From G965212025 sp965237985 (GTDB lineage: Bacteria; Pseudomonadota; Gammaproteobacteria; Poriferisulfidales; Oxydemutatoraceae), in contig OZ250161.1 of NCBI GenBank assembly GCA_965237985.1, positions 248,001-312,000 of the forward strand: a stretch of 64,000 nt of DNA, given 5' to 3'. Positions 8,861 to 18,357 of this stretch are shown here, one piece after another. Positions within the stretch are counted from its first letter, which is position 1, and every line of letters starts with the position of its first letter. The notes below the pieces were generated by a model. That model was not told the DNA's origin. It saw only the letters and a list, made by a program, of their open reading frames with translations, and made no database searches. A program made the translations under genes and the position numbers.

Positions 8861-11542
8861 GGTCAGTGCCATTTTCCGGTTTCCCAGTTGTCGCATCACA
8901 TAGGGGAGAATGCCGCCGTGCCGAAAATAGGCTTCCTCACGTGTCGTATCCAGACGGATTTTTGCAACAAATGTTTTTTCGCCTGCCTGGTTGCTATTGA
9001 CCCTGACGGTGACGGTTTTCTGGCCTGGTGCGATTTTCGGCAGGTCATACAGTTCGTCGCCATCCAGTCTCAAGGTTTCGGCGTTTTCCTGTTCTTGGAA
9101 TTGCAGGGGAAGGATGCCCATGCCAATCAGGTTCGAGCGGTGAATGCGTTCATAACTTTCTGCAATGACCGCGCGCACGCCGAGCAACATGGGACCTTTT
9201 GCCGCCCAGTCGCGTGATGACCCCGTACCGTACTCTTTGCCAGCCAGCACAATGACGGGAACATTTTCTGCCTTATAGCGCATGGCCACATCGTAAACCG
9301 GTAACACCTCTTCACTTGGAAAGTGTTTGCTGAACCCTCCTACCACATCAGGAACCAGCTTGTTGCGTAATCGGATATTGGCAAAAGTGCCACGCATCAT
9401 CACTTCATGGTTGCCACGCCGCGAGCCATAAGAATTGAAGTCTCCCAGACTGTCCCCCTTTTCTTTCAGGTAGTGGCCTGCCGGGCTGTTTTCGGCAATG
9501 GCTCCAGCCGGAGATACATGATCGGTGGTGACCGAATCTCCCAGGTACAGCAGCGCGCGCGCCGCCTTGATGATTTTCAGGGGGGTGGGTTCTTTACCGA
9601 CCCCCTCCAGGTAAGGTGGATGTACGATGTAGGAAGAGGGTTGCCAGTCAAACAGTTGCTGGTTTCCTCCGTCCAGTTGTACCCAGTTTTTTTCGCCGGT
9701 AAAAACCCCCAAATAGGATTTCTTGAATCGCTCCAGGGAAAGCACACGTTTTTCCAATGCCAGAATATCCTTGTTTTTTGGCCAGACATCCCGCATATAG
9801 ACCGGGTTCCCGTTGCGGTCCCAGGCAATAGGCTCAGAAGAAATGTCAACAGAGATGTTGCCGACGATGGCATAAATCACGACCAGCGGTGGTGAAGCCA
9901 GGTAGTTCAGCCTGACTTCGGGGTGTATTCTGCCTTCGAAATTCCGGTTTCCGGACAGCACCGAGGCCGCAACCAAGTCTTTTTCTTTGATGGCGCGTGA
10001 AACCTCTTTCAGAAGTGGGCCGGAGTTCCCGATGCAGGTGGTGCAACCATAGCCGACCGTGTGAAAGCCGAGCTTCTCCAAAGGTTCGGCAAGTCCGGCT
10101 TCGGCAAGATAGTCGCTGACCGCCCGGGAGCCAGGTGCCAGCGAAGTTTTGACCCAAGGCTTGACTTCAAGGCCGAGTGCCACGGCTTTTTGAGCAACCA
10201 GTCCGGCCGCGAGCATGACGGAAGGATTGGATGTGTTCGTACACGAGGTAATCGCGGCGATAGAGACCATGCCATCGCTCATGGCATTGCGATCCACGTC
10301 TGGCTTGTTATCCGGTGGTTTTTTTATTGCCGCCATGCTCTCAGTGAAACTGTCTGCGACGGCATCCAGCGAGATGCGATCCTGCGGTCGGTAAGGTCCG
10401 GCAAGGCTGGGACGAACGGATTTCAGGTCCAAAGACAATTCCTCGTCGTAGCCAATCTGGCACTCATCGTTTCTCCATAATCCTGTAGCTTTTGAATACA
10501 TTTCAATAAGTCGAACCTGACTCTTGTCTCTTCCTGTCATGTGCAGGTATTGAAGGCACTGATCATCCACCGGGAAAAAACCGCAGGTTGCTCCGTACTC
10601 CGGTGCCATATTCGAGATGGTCGCCCGATCGCCGAGTGACAAGTGGTCCAAGGCTGGCCCATGAAATTCAACAAACTTTCCGACCACCCCGTATTCACGC
10701 AATAACTCCACGATGCGCAGAACCAGGTCAGTCGCGGTAGTTCCTTCAGTCAGCTGTCCTTCCAGGTAGACTCCGACGACCGTCGGAACGGGCATGCTCA
10801 GCGACTGGCCGAGCATGACGGCTTCGGCTTCAATTCCCCCCACTCCCCAGCCGAGCACCCCGATGCCGTTGATCATTGTGGTGTGGGAATCCGTTCCGAC
10901 CAAGGTGTCCGGGAAAGCCATCGTTTCCCCTGTTTCCCGCGTCGTGGCAACCACGCTGGCAAGCAATTCCAGGTTGAGCTGATGGACAATTCCGGAGCCC
11001 GGGGGAATGACCTGTAGATTCGTAAATGCTTCTTTTCCCCACTTCAGAAAGCGGTAGCGCTCGCGGTTGCGATTGAATTCCAGCATGGTGTTCAAGTTAC
11101 GTGCGTCTCTGCTGGCAAATTTATCGACCCGCAGCGAATGGTCAATCACCAGTTCTGCCGGTTTGAGCGGGTTGATGTCGGCCGGGTCGAGCCCGAAATT
11201 CGGAGCAGCTTCCCGCATTGCCGCCAAATCCACCAAAGCCGGCACTCCCGTGAAATCCTGCATGAGTACGCGCGCAGGAAAGAAAGCGATTTCTGTTGCC
11301 GCGCCGTTTTTTGCTTTTTTTGTCAGGTTCGTGATGTCGTCGGCGGTAACCCGGGTTCCATCCTCGTGGCGCAGCAGATTCTCGAGCAGGATTTTCAGGC
11401 AATAAGGTAAGGTCTCAGCGCCCGGGACCGCAGCGGGATTGAAAATTGTGAATGGCTGTCCGCTGCCGTTGTCGTCAAGGGTGCTTCGTGCTCCGAAACT
11501 GTTTATTGCAGTCGTTTCCTTGTTGCCTGGTAATTGATTCAT
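8849..11542 (-). CDS. acnA: Aconitate hydratase AcnA
   Basis: 897-residue monomeric [4Fe-4S] aconitase of the AcnA/IRP type, isomerising citrate and isocitrate. Visible motifs: DSHTTMINGIGVLGWGVGGI, AAITSCTNTSNPS with the first cluster cysteine, GYGCTTCIGNSGPL with the other two, and the C-terminal swivel domain segment GKEYGTGSSRDWAAKGP. Its ATG overlaps the mnmA stop by four bases, so the two are co-transcribed and probably coupled. The family end (GGILPYVMRQLG) is followed by about ten extra residues ending LTTPT. These run into a decayed fumC fragment that provides the stop codon, so the native 3' end has apparently been replaced. Activity should survive such a short tail. Confidence 0.96.
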   Translation of the reverse strand: MNQLPGNKETTAINSFGARSTLDDNGSGQPFTIFNPAAVPGAETLPYCLKILLENLLRHEDGTRVTADDITNLTKKAKNGAATEIAFFPARVLMQDFTGVPALVDLAAMREAAPNFGLDPADINPLKPAELVIDHSLRVDKFASRDARNLNTMLEFNRNRERYRFLKWGKEAFTNLQVIPPGSGIVHQLNLELLASVVATTRETGETMAFPDTLVGTDSHTTMINGIGVLGWGVGGIEAEAVMLGQSLSMPVPTVVGVYLEGQLTEGTTATDLVLRIVELLREYGVVGKFVEFHGPALDHLSLGDRATISNMAPEYGATCGFFPVDDQCLQYLHMTGRDKSQVRLIEMYSKATGLWRNDECQIGYDEELSLDLKSVRPSLAGPYRPQDRISLDAVADSFTESMAAIKKPPDNKPDVDRNAMSDGMVSIAAITSCTNTSNPSVMLAAGLVAQKAVALGLEVKPWVKTSLAPGSRAVSDYLAEAGLAEPLEKLGFHTVGYGCTTCIGNSGPLLKEVSRAIKEKDLVAASVLSGNRNFEGRIHPEVRLNYLASPPLVVIYAIVGNISVDISSEPIAWDRNGNPVYMRDVWPKNKDILALEKRVLSLERFKKSYLGVFTGEKNWVQLDGGNQQLFDWQPSSYIVHPPYLEGVGKEPTPLKIIKAARALLYLGDSVTTDHVSPAGAIAENSPAGHYLKEKGDSLGDFNSYGSRRGNHEVMMRGTFANIRLRNKLVPDVVGGFSKHFPSEEVLPVYDVAMRYKAENVPVIVLAGKEYGTGSSRDWAAKGPMLLGVRAVIAESYERIHRSNLIGMGILPLQFQEQENAETLRLDGDELYDLPKIAPGQKTVTVRVNSNQAGEKTFVAKIRLDTTREEAYFRHGGILPYVMRQLGNRKMALTTPT

Positions 11543-12756
11543 GATGCCCCCTTGTGATTGGTCACAGAATAACGAGGTTCGGCGGATGGCCCCGGCTGTC
11601 CAGATTGGTCATTATAGGTGGTTCCACTGCTACGAATAATGCCACCTCCCAGGCATTCGCGCCCATCGTAAAAAACCACGTGTTGTCCGGGTGCCAGAGC
11701 ACGTTGTGAAACAGCAAAGCGCACCTCCCATTTTCCTGCGCCGCACGGGTGTACGCGACAAGGCTGATCGATCTGGCGGTAGCGGACTTTGGCGCAGACC
11801 TGAACATGCTTTCCAGGGGGAGTGTCTATCCAGTGCAGATCGTCGGCTATCAGGGTGTTGTAGTGGAGGGCAGGGTGGTCTCGTCCCTGGACAACCACCA
11901 GCTGGTTGCTGTCGAGTTTTTTGTTTGCCACGTACCAGGGCGCATTTTCACGTTTCCTGCCGCCACCGATACCCAGGCCCTTTCGCTGCCCTATGGTGTA
12001 AAAACAGACGCCACTGTGTTGTCCCAAAACCTGACCGCTGGTGTCGACGATGTCGCCTTTTTTGCCTGGAACGTATTGCGTGAGAAAGTCCGCGAACTTC
12101 CGTTTGCCGATAAAACATATTCCGTAGCTGTCCTTGCGTTTTGCGTTCTTCAAACCATGATCAGCCGCCAGCTGCCGAACCTGGGGTTTTCTCCATTGTG
12201 CCAGCGGGAAGCAGCAGTGTTTCAGTGCCTCCTGGGTCAGGCGGCACAGAAAGTAGCTCTGTTCCTTGTTGTCGTCTGCTCCTTTGTGTAATTTGAATCT
12301 GCCGCGATGTTGTGTGATATCGGCGTAGTGGCCTGTGGCGAGCAGGTCAGCACCCAGGCTCCTGGCGTGTTCCAGACAATGCCGGAATTTCACGAACTCG
12401 TTGCAGTGAATGTCGGGGTTCGGGCTCAGTCCAGACCGTATTGCCGTCATGAATGATCGGAATACCTCGTCCCAGTATTCCGCAGAAAAATTCACGATGC
12501 GCAGGGGGAGTTTCAGCTGCGCACAGACCTGCTCTGCCTGTTGCAGATCCTCGGCTGCGTGACAATAGTTTTCGGTGTCGTCTTCTTCCCAGTTTTTCAT
12601 GAAAATACCAAAAACCTCATGCCCCTCCCGTTTCAAAAGCAAAGCGCATGCTGCCGAATCCACGCCCCCGGATATGGCAACCGCCACACGTTTTTTCTTT
12701 CCGGTCAGGCATGCTGGTGGCGAGGAGTTTTGGGGCGTAGCATTCATGAGATTCAT
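11539..12756 (-). CDS. mnmA: tRNA-specific 2-thiouridylase MnmA
   Basis: Cytoplasmic enzyme that installs the 2-thio group on wobble uridine 34 of tRNAs for Lys, Glu and Gln. The PP-loop ATP site reads AVAISGGVDSAAC. The two catalytic cysteines lie in NPDIHCNEFVKF and DSYGICFIGKRKF, followed by the central and C-terminal beta-barrel domains. The open frame extends upstream to 12894, but those residues are low-complexity and not family-like. ATG at 12756 (MNLMNATPQ) or the one three codons later gives the usual start shortly before the PP-loop. The stop overlaps the acnA ATG (ATGA). Confidence 0.94.
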   Translation of the reverse strand: MNLMNATPQNSSPPACLTGKKKRVAVAISGGVDSAACALLLKREGHEVFGIFMKNWEEDDTENYCHAAEDLQQAEQVCAQLKLPLRIVNFSAEYWDEVFRSFMTAIRSGLSPNPDIHCNEFVKFRHCLEHARSLGADLLATGHYADITQHRGRFKLHKGADDNKEQSYFLCRLTQEALKHCCFPLAQWRKPQVRQLAADHGLKNAKRKDSYGICFIGKRKFADFLTQYVPGKKGDIVDTSGQVLGQHSGVCFYTIGQRKGLGIGGGRKRENAPWYVANKKLDSNQLVVVQGRDHPALHYNTLIADDLHWIDTPPGKHVQVCAKVRYRQIDQPCRVHPCGAGKWEVRFAVSQRALAPGQHVVFYDGRECLGGGIIRSSGTTYNDQSGQPGPSAEPRYSVTNHKGAS

Positions 12757-12934
12757 TGCTGTCTGCGGGTATTCAGAAAAACTTTTCTTGTCTGGTGATT
12801 CTGACCGATTAGCGCTGATCAGAAAAGAGCCGGATTCCTGTCCCGCCACTTCTGGACCCGGCAGTGTCAATGTTGCGTCACTTGCAGTCGGCACTTTTTC
12901 GAGGGGCGTACAGGCAGTAGCATTACGCTTCGCA

Positions 12935-13575
12935 CAGGGGGCATTCAGAGAAAAAGAATTAAAGTCGCGCCAGCTTTTCGGACCTTTACGTTATCCTGTT
13001 TCTGGTGACGGTGAATGGATTTTAGCAAGGCACGCCGGCCGTGGGGCCTGGGTTGTGGAGTGTCCAGCCGGCACCCGATATTCTGCACGCGCGTGACGCG
13101 GCTCTTGAGCTTTACCCGCAGCGGGCAACGCGACTGGATCTGCCGCCGCTGCCCACTGAAGATCAGAAAACAATTATCGGCATGGTGAATGACCCGGCAC
13201 AGATGTACGTGGGCATTGGCAGGCCGGTGCGCCTGTTGCCGTCAAACTGGGTAATAAGTCAGACAGGAAGACGGCTTTGAGCGTTGGCAGGCCCAGCTTC
13301 ATTCGCCAGCCGCCTTGTTTTTACAGGTGCTTTTGCACACTTCAATCTGCCGATGGCATGGCGGTCAAGGGTTACAGCCTCGCTGACGGCAGTTCGGCAC
13401 ACGTCTGGGAATATACCGGACGCGGGCACGAAAACGATGGTGCATTCTGGTCACTACCAGTGCCGAGCGATACCGTAGTCGTGGAGTACTGGCGACAGAC
13501 AGGCAATCAGGTAAAGCCCGACGCGTTTCCATTATTCCATCACCAGAATCAGCCACACCTTCAGGGACGAACAGT
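12935..13575 (+). pseudogene. Decayed 5' part of the neighbouring protease gene
   Basis: Fragments in two frames match the N-terminal half of the protease at 14.7-16.4 kb: GLWSVQPAPDILHARDAAL, then TRLDLPPL, NDPAQMYVGIG, and further pieces of the SSAHVWEYTGRG and VVEYWR regions. The upstream flank with its GCACAGGG and AATTAAAGTCGCG segments is also shared. Frameshifts and lost segments show it is a relic. It ends where the 275/287-bp repeats begin. Confidence 0.85.
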
Positions 13576-13589
13576 GAGACGTTGTGCCT

Positions 13590-14540
13590 CAAGACACTTC
13601 CCGGTGGTGCGTGTCGTACGCCAGCTCACTTGGTTAGCGATTCCGTTACAGAGTTGTGGAAGTATGGTCTCAAGAGTCTGGGACATGGCTCCACACCGCT
13701 TTTCGCACCAGTTTTTGTCCCGGTTTCCATATCGGTCACCGCACCGGTTTTCGTGCCCGTTCGGTGCTCCATTTGCCAAAAGAGTGACCGCCCCTGAAAG
13801 TGGTTTGCACGATGAAGTTATGGTGAAAATATTTCGCCAGCCATTTTTTCATCGAGCACTATTGCGCCTCAGGGCATTCCTCGGTGTGCCGACCGCCAGC
13901 TCACTTGGTTAGCGATTCCGTTACAGAGTTGTGGAAGTATGGTCTCAAGAGTCTGGGACATGGCTCCACACCGCTTTTCGCGCTGGTTTTCGTACCAGTT
14001 TTTGTCCCGGTTTCCATATCGGTCACCGCACCGGTTTTCGTGTCCGTTCGGTGCTCCATTTGCCAAAAGAGTGACCGCCCCTGAAAGTGGTTTGCACGAT
14101 GAAGTTATGGTGAAAATATTTCGCCAGCCATTTTTTCATCGAGCACTATTGCGCCTCAGGGCATTCCTCGGTGTGCCGACCGCCAGCTCACTTGGTTAGC
14201 GATTCCGTTACAGAGTTGTGGAATTGTCGGGTCAAGAGCCTGGGGCATGGTTCCACACCGCTTTTCGCGCTGGTTTTCGTACCAGTTTTTGTCCCGGTTT
14301 CCATATCGGTCACCGCACCGGTTTTCGTGTCCGTTCGGTGCTCCATTTGCCAAAAGAGTGACCGCCCCTGAAAGTGGTTTGCACGATGAAGTTATGGTGA
14401 AAATATTTCGCCAGCCATTTTTTCATCGAGCACTATTGCGCCTCAGGGCATTCCTCGGTGTGCCGACCGCCAGCTCACTTGGTTAGCGATTCCGTTACAG
14501 AGTTGTGGAATTGTCGGGTCAAGAGCCTGGGGCATGGTTC
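13590..14540 (+). repeat. Tandem 275/287-bp repeats upstream of the protease gene
   Basis: Direct repeats whose shared landmark CCAGCTCACTTGG recurs at about 13621, 13896, 14183 and 14470. The first unit is 275 bp and the next two 287 bp; the first lacks a 12-base piece that the others contain. Units are almost identical. Open frames within them repeat too and do not resemble a protein. They separate the decayed protease relic from the intact-length gene. Confidence 0.88.
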
Positions 14541-14685
14541 CGTTCCGGTTTCCCTGTCTGATCATTTTCAGCATCTTTCGGTCGGAATCGGTATCCGGGA
14601 GTCTCATTCACTGAGCGAACATTCCTGTTTTAGATGTGTGCCGGGTTCCATACAGTTGCAGGCAGTGCTTTTTCAGCGATATACT

Positions 14686-16388
14686 TTGCACAGGGTTCAT
14701 TCGAGAAAAGAAATTAAAGTCGCGACAGTTTTTCGGACGGTTTTGTTCGTCCCGCTCCTGGCAACAGCAAATGAATTTGCACAAGGCACGCATGCCATGG
14801 AGTCGGGGTTGTGGAGTGTCCAGCCGGCACCCGAGATTCAGCATGCGCGTGATGCGGCTCTTGCGGTTTACCCGAATCGGGCAACGCGACTTGATCTGCC
14901 GCCGCTGACTCCTGAAGAGCAGGAAGCAATTATCGCCATGGTGAATGACCCGGCACAGATGTACGTAGGGATTGGCAGGTCGGTGCACCTGTTGTCGTCG
15001 AACTGGGCAATGGTCAAACAGGAAGACGGCTTTGAGGTTTGGCAGGCCCAGCTTCATTCGCCAGCCGCCTTGTTTTTGCAGGTGTGTTGTGTGGACTTCA
15101 ATCTTGCCAGTGGCATGGCCGTCAAGGTTTACAGCATCGAGGACAGCAGTTCGGCACACGTCTGGGAATATAGCGGGCGCGGTCCCGAAGACGGTGGTGC
15201 ATTCTGGTCACTGGCAGTGCCGGGCGACACCATGGTCGTGGAGTACTGGCGACCGACAGGTAATCAGGCAAAACCCAAGGCATTCCCATTTTCCATCGCC
15301 AGAATCAGCCACATCTTCAGGGATGAACAAGGCGACGTTGTGGGCTTGGATTTTCATCATTTTCAGGCGCGGCAGGAGAACTCCTGTTTCTCCTCAGGGC
15401 GCAAGATATGTACCAATAGTCCCACCAGCAGTGAATCCACCAACGTTTTGACGGTTTCAAAAGGCATTGCACGCTACCAGGTGAACAACAGTACTGGGAC
15501 GAGCTGGAGATGTTCTGGGAGCTTGTTGAACAATGAAACAAAAGACCAAGCTTTATATTTTCTCACTGCCTGGCACTGCGTCGGACCAAGACCACAGCTT
15601 AGGAACCCCGAAAACGCAACAACGGCGGTACGTCTGGGATCCCTGTTTGAGTTTTGGGCGAATCAATGCAACACCACGGCTCTCTACATCCGAGGGATGA
15701 ACTCGAATTTTGTTGCGGGAAGCGAAGAAGGGGATTGGGCACTGTTACGCATTGATGGAGTTCTGACGTTCTTGGGAAGCGGGCAGCAGGAAAACGGGAT
15801 GGTTGGATTTCTGGGCTGGAATTCCGCCACCTTGGACGACTTCGATGGTTTTGTTGTCCACCATGGCGGCGGGGACGATCAGGGATTGGCAACATTTGAA
15901 GGTGAGGATCTTTCATTTCTTTCATCTCCTGATTCTGGCTTTTTTCCAAAATGCACTGGGCGAAATGTTCCCATTTCAAGGTTTGTTTTGATGGTGCGAA
16001 CTCACCTGGAGGGGTTTCAGGTTCTCCCGGATTTCCGGATGGTGCAGCGCAAGTGGCAGGAGTATACGCGTATAGTGAGGAGAACGGTGGTTGTATTGGA
16101 GAATTTTCCAGGTTTAGTCAAATATACCAGGATGGGAGGGGCAGGGGCGCGCTGACCTATGGGAATGACTACTTCAAAGGTAGCGGCCAGGCAAAAGGTT
16201 TTGATGATTCGCAACGCCCGGTTTACAACCGCTACAGTTGCGAGGGTGGTGGTGAGGATCTAGAAGTAGCAGAAGACGTGGGAAGTGCTGAAGATCCGTA
16301 TCAATTGACCACCCTCTGTCAATTGCAGGATGAGGAAACACCACCACGTGCGTGGGGAAGACAAAGTGAAGTATACTTATACGCTTAG
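14686..16388 (+). pseudogene. Secreted trypsin-like serine protease, broken by a frameshift
   Basis: Resembles lysyl-endopeptidase-type chymotrypsin-fold proteases. A probable TTG start at 14686 gives a signal-like N-terminus (FRTVLFVPLLATANEFA), then an N-terminal domain and the protease domain. Catalytic His is in YFLTAWHCVG and Asp in GDWALLRIDG. The Ser motif GGVSGSPGF occurs only in another frame, starting near 15951. One base missing from the T run at 15940-15945 would join the frames, so it is either a frameshift mutation, phase variation or an assembly error. The shifted frame runs on to 16388 through a CRISPR repeat at 16335-16362, so the original C-terminus may also be lost. Confidence 0.8.
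16335..16362. repeat. Isolated CRISPR repeat, 3 mismatches in 28
   Basis: A 28-base copy of the main array's repeat (GAAACACC...GGGGAAGAC) with three substitutions, at repeat positions 9, 15 and 16. It lies more than 3 kb from the array, at the exact transition from protease sequence to AT-rich DNA. The nearest comparable relic, at 17606, shares the substitutions at positions 15 and 16. Confidence 0.88.
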
Positions 16389-16438
16389 AGTTACAATGAT
16401 TGTATTTATCTTTTTCAGTGCATTTTTATACAAAGATT

Positions 16439-17506
16439 ATGCCTAAAATTAGTAATATTCTAGTTATTGTGCAACGCGTAAATGGCGATGTTTTTCTAGC
16501 TAATCCTCTAATAACAGCATTATATAAGCACTACCAACAACCAAAAATAGATTTGCTTGTCAATGATGACACTCTGGGGGTGGCTGAAACTTTACAATAT
16601 ATTAATAAAATTATTTCTTTTTCTTATAAAAAAAAGCAAGATACAGGCATTAAGCAAGACATAGCAATTATTAAACAAATATATAAAAAGTACGATCTAG
16701 CAATTAACCTAACCACAAGCGATAGAAGTGTGTTATATGCTATATTAGCTGCTAAAAAATCTATTAGTGCTGTTGATAAAGAGTATAAAAAATCGTGGTG
16801 GAAAGAACTACTTTTAAGTGATAATTACTTGTTAGATAATAAACATACTGTTATAAATAATTCCAAAGCACTGCCAATTCTCAATATTGAAAACAATAAA
16901 ATTATATCTAGCGCTAGTTGCCAAGAGTCAAATAAAATTGGTATAGCTAATAAGTTAGCTATACTAAACATTAAAGAATTTATTATATTTCACCCATCAG
17001 CACAATATCACTACAAAATATACCCTCAGCATTTAAGAGATGAATTATTAACTATGCTAGATAGTTTAGATATAGCAATTATAATAACAGGCAGTAACAA
17101 TAACATTGATTTAGATATAAAATATAAACTACCAAAACTCGTCAATACTTATAACTTTATGGGGGATACAAGCTTAGGTGAGTTGATAGTACTTAGCGAG
17201 CTTTCATGCTGTTATATTGGCATGGACACTTTAAATATGCATATAGCTGCAGCACAAAATAAACCTATTTTTGCCATTTTTGGTCCCACAGACACTAAAA
17301 TATGGTCGCCGTGGCATAATGAGTTACAGCAATGTGCTGAAAAAGACCAATTAGTGCAAACCTATGGCAATATTACACTCTTTCAAGCAAGTATGCCTTG
17401 TGTGCCTTGCGCTCGAGAAGGTTGTTATAACAGTGGTAGAAGCGAGTGTTTATATAACATCAAGCCTAAAATAATTTTTGATGAAGTTAAAAAATATATT
17501 AACTAA
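16439..17506 (+). CDS. Glycosyltransferase family 9 (heptosyltransferase-like)
   Basis: Probable LPS-core or related sugar transferase of the GT9 family, cytoplasmic or membrane-associated. From the ATG at 16439 (MPKISNILVIVQ) it is 355 residues, usual for the family. The C-terminal nucleotide-sugar region contains CYIGMDTLNMHIAAAQNKPIFAIFGPTD, the standard GT9 pattern of a GxDT/S, a His and a GPT motif. A cysteine-rich tail (CVPCAREGC) follows, as in many heptosyltransferases. Its base composition is much more AT-rich than the genes outside 16.4-19.5 kb, indicating transfer. It sits between two stray CRISPR repeats, and its stop overlaps the ATG of a truncated glycosyltransferase. Confidence 0.87.
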   Translation: MPKISNILVIVQRVNGDVFLANPLITALYKHYQQPKIDLLVNDDTLGVAETLQYINKIISFSYKKKQDTGIKQDIAIIKQIYKKYDLAINLTTSDRSVLYAILAAKKSISAVDKEYKKSWWKELLLSDNYLLDNKHTVINNSKALPILNIENNKIISSASCQESNKIGIANKLAILNIKEFIIFHPSAQYHYKIYPQHLRDELLTMLDSLDIAIIITGSNNNIDLDIKYKLPKLVNTYNFMGDTSLGELIVLSELSCCYIGMDTLNMHIAAAQNKPIFAIFGPTDTKIWSPWHNELQQCAEKDQLVQTYGNITLFQASMPCVPCAREGCYNSGRSECLYNIKPKIIFDEVKKYIN

Positions 17507-17658
17507 TGTTTTGGTCTAAAAGCACATATACCCTGCCATTCAGACGCCAAATTCCTACTTTTACCCGTGAATTTTTGGTAGATAAAGAGTTTACTAAAAG
17601 ATACAGAAACACTCCCAAGTGCGTGGGAAGACTCTTATATTATGGTTATAAATTTTAA
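17506..17658 (+). pseudogene. Glycosyltransferase gene 5' fragment cut at a CRISPR repeat
   Basis: A 50-codon frame starting at an ATG that overlaps the previous stop (TAATG). Its first 34 or so residues (MFWSKSTYTLPFRRQIP, then KEFTKRYR) resemble the N-terminus of the GT9 protein encoded at 18354-19433 (KFYRTYTTPFKATIP, then YKRFRR). The similarity ends where the CRISPR repeat at 17606 begins; the frame reads through the repeat as NTPKCVGRL and stops. This is a gene start severed at the repeat, the rest being absent. Confidence 0.65.
17606..17632. repeat. Isolated degenerate CRISPR repeat
   Basis: 27 bases matching the array repeat with four substitutions and one deleted G: it begins GAAACACTCCC and ends GTGGGAAGAC. 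It shares the TG substitution at repeat positions 15-16 with the relic at 16335, so the two relics look like sister copies flanking a 1.24-kb segment. Confidence 0.82.
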
Positions 17659-18357
17659 CCTATGCTATTTACTTTCCGTAATATAATTTGTATTTGTGCT
17701 AAAGCATCTCCTCTAGTTTGGTCAATAGGAATACCTATATTTTTACTATTGTTTAAATAATATTTGTGGTATAAGGTTTTATATATATCTTTAGCCAATG
17801 AACTTATTATATAGTTTTTAGAATACTGCCACTTGTGTATCCACCTTAACCAATTTGGAAAATTCTTATATTGTAGATTATAGTCATAGTTTAAGTCGTG
17901 TTTTCGGACATCAACTACTACTACATTAGACAAGGTTTTACATAGTTTAAACAAGTCATAAGATACACCAGACCAAGTGTTGCTTTTATTTATTCTAAAT
18001 GTTGCTTTATGGTCGGTATTTAAAGATAGGTGGCCAACATTTTTGCTCGTATAAATCCTCATCAGGAACCACAATAATCATATAGCCATTTTGCTTAACA
18101 AGTTGCCACCACTGCAAAATAGCGTTCGGCACATCTACCATATGCTCTAAACAATGTGAGCTATAAACACAATCATAGACCTCTTTGTTTTTATATTTGC
18201 TAATATATTGTGCGTCTCCGTCTTCTAAGTCAAATACCTCTGCATATTTAATAACAGCATCATTACCACCACCAATGTCTATTACTTTTCCACTTGAGTA
18301 CTTGTTGTAAAAGTCATTACCTCTTAGTGATTTTGTTTTTGCAGATTCATCGCTCAT
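17655..18357 (-). pseudogene. SAM-dependent methyltransferase with a frameshift
   Basis: Class I methyltransferase of the kind found in polysaccharide clusters. The N-terminal part (18357-18007) has the SAM motif VIDIGGGND, then SSHCLEHMVD and VVPDEDLYEQ. After an A run at about 18019-18024 the family sequence continues in another frame (NTDHKATFRI, WSGVSYD) to a typical end, DQTRGDALAQIQII. Removing one A joins both frames into about 235 residues. It is either inactivated, phase-variable or misassembled at a homopolymer. The start overlaps the stop of the upstream GT9 gene by four bases. AT-rich like its neighbours. Confidence 0.82.

Noticed and set aside
13561..14486. Repeated open frames of 60-90 codons on both strands
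   Set aside because: By-products of the 275/287-bp tandem repeat, with no protein resemblance.
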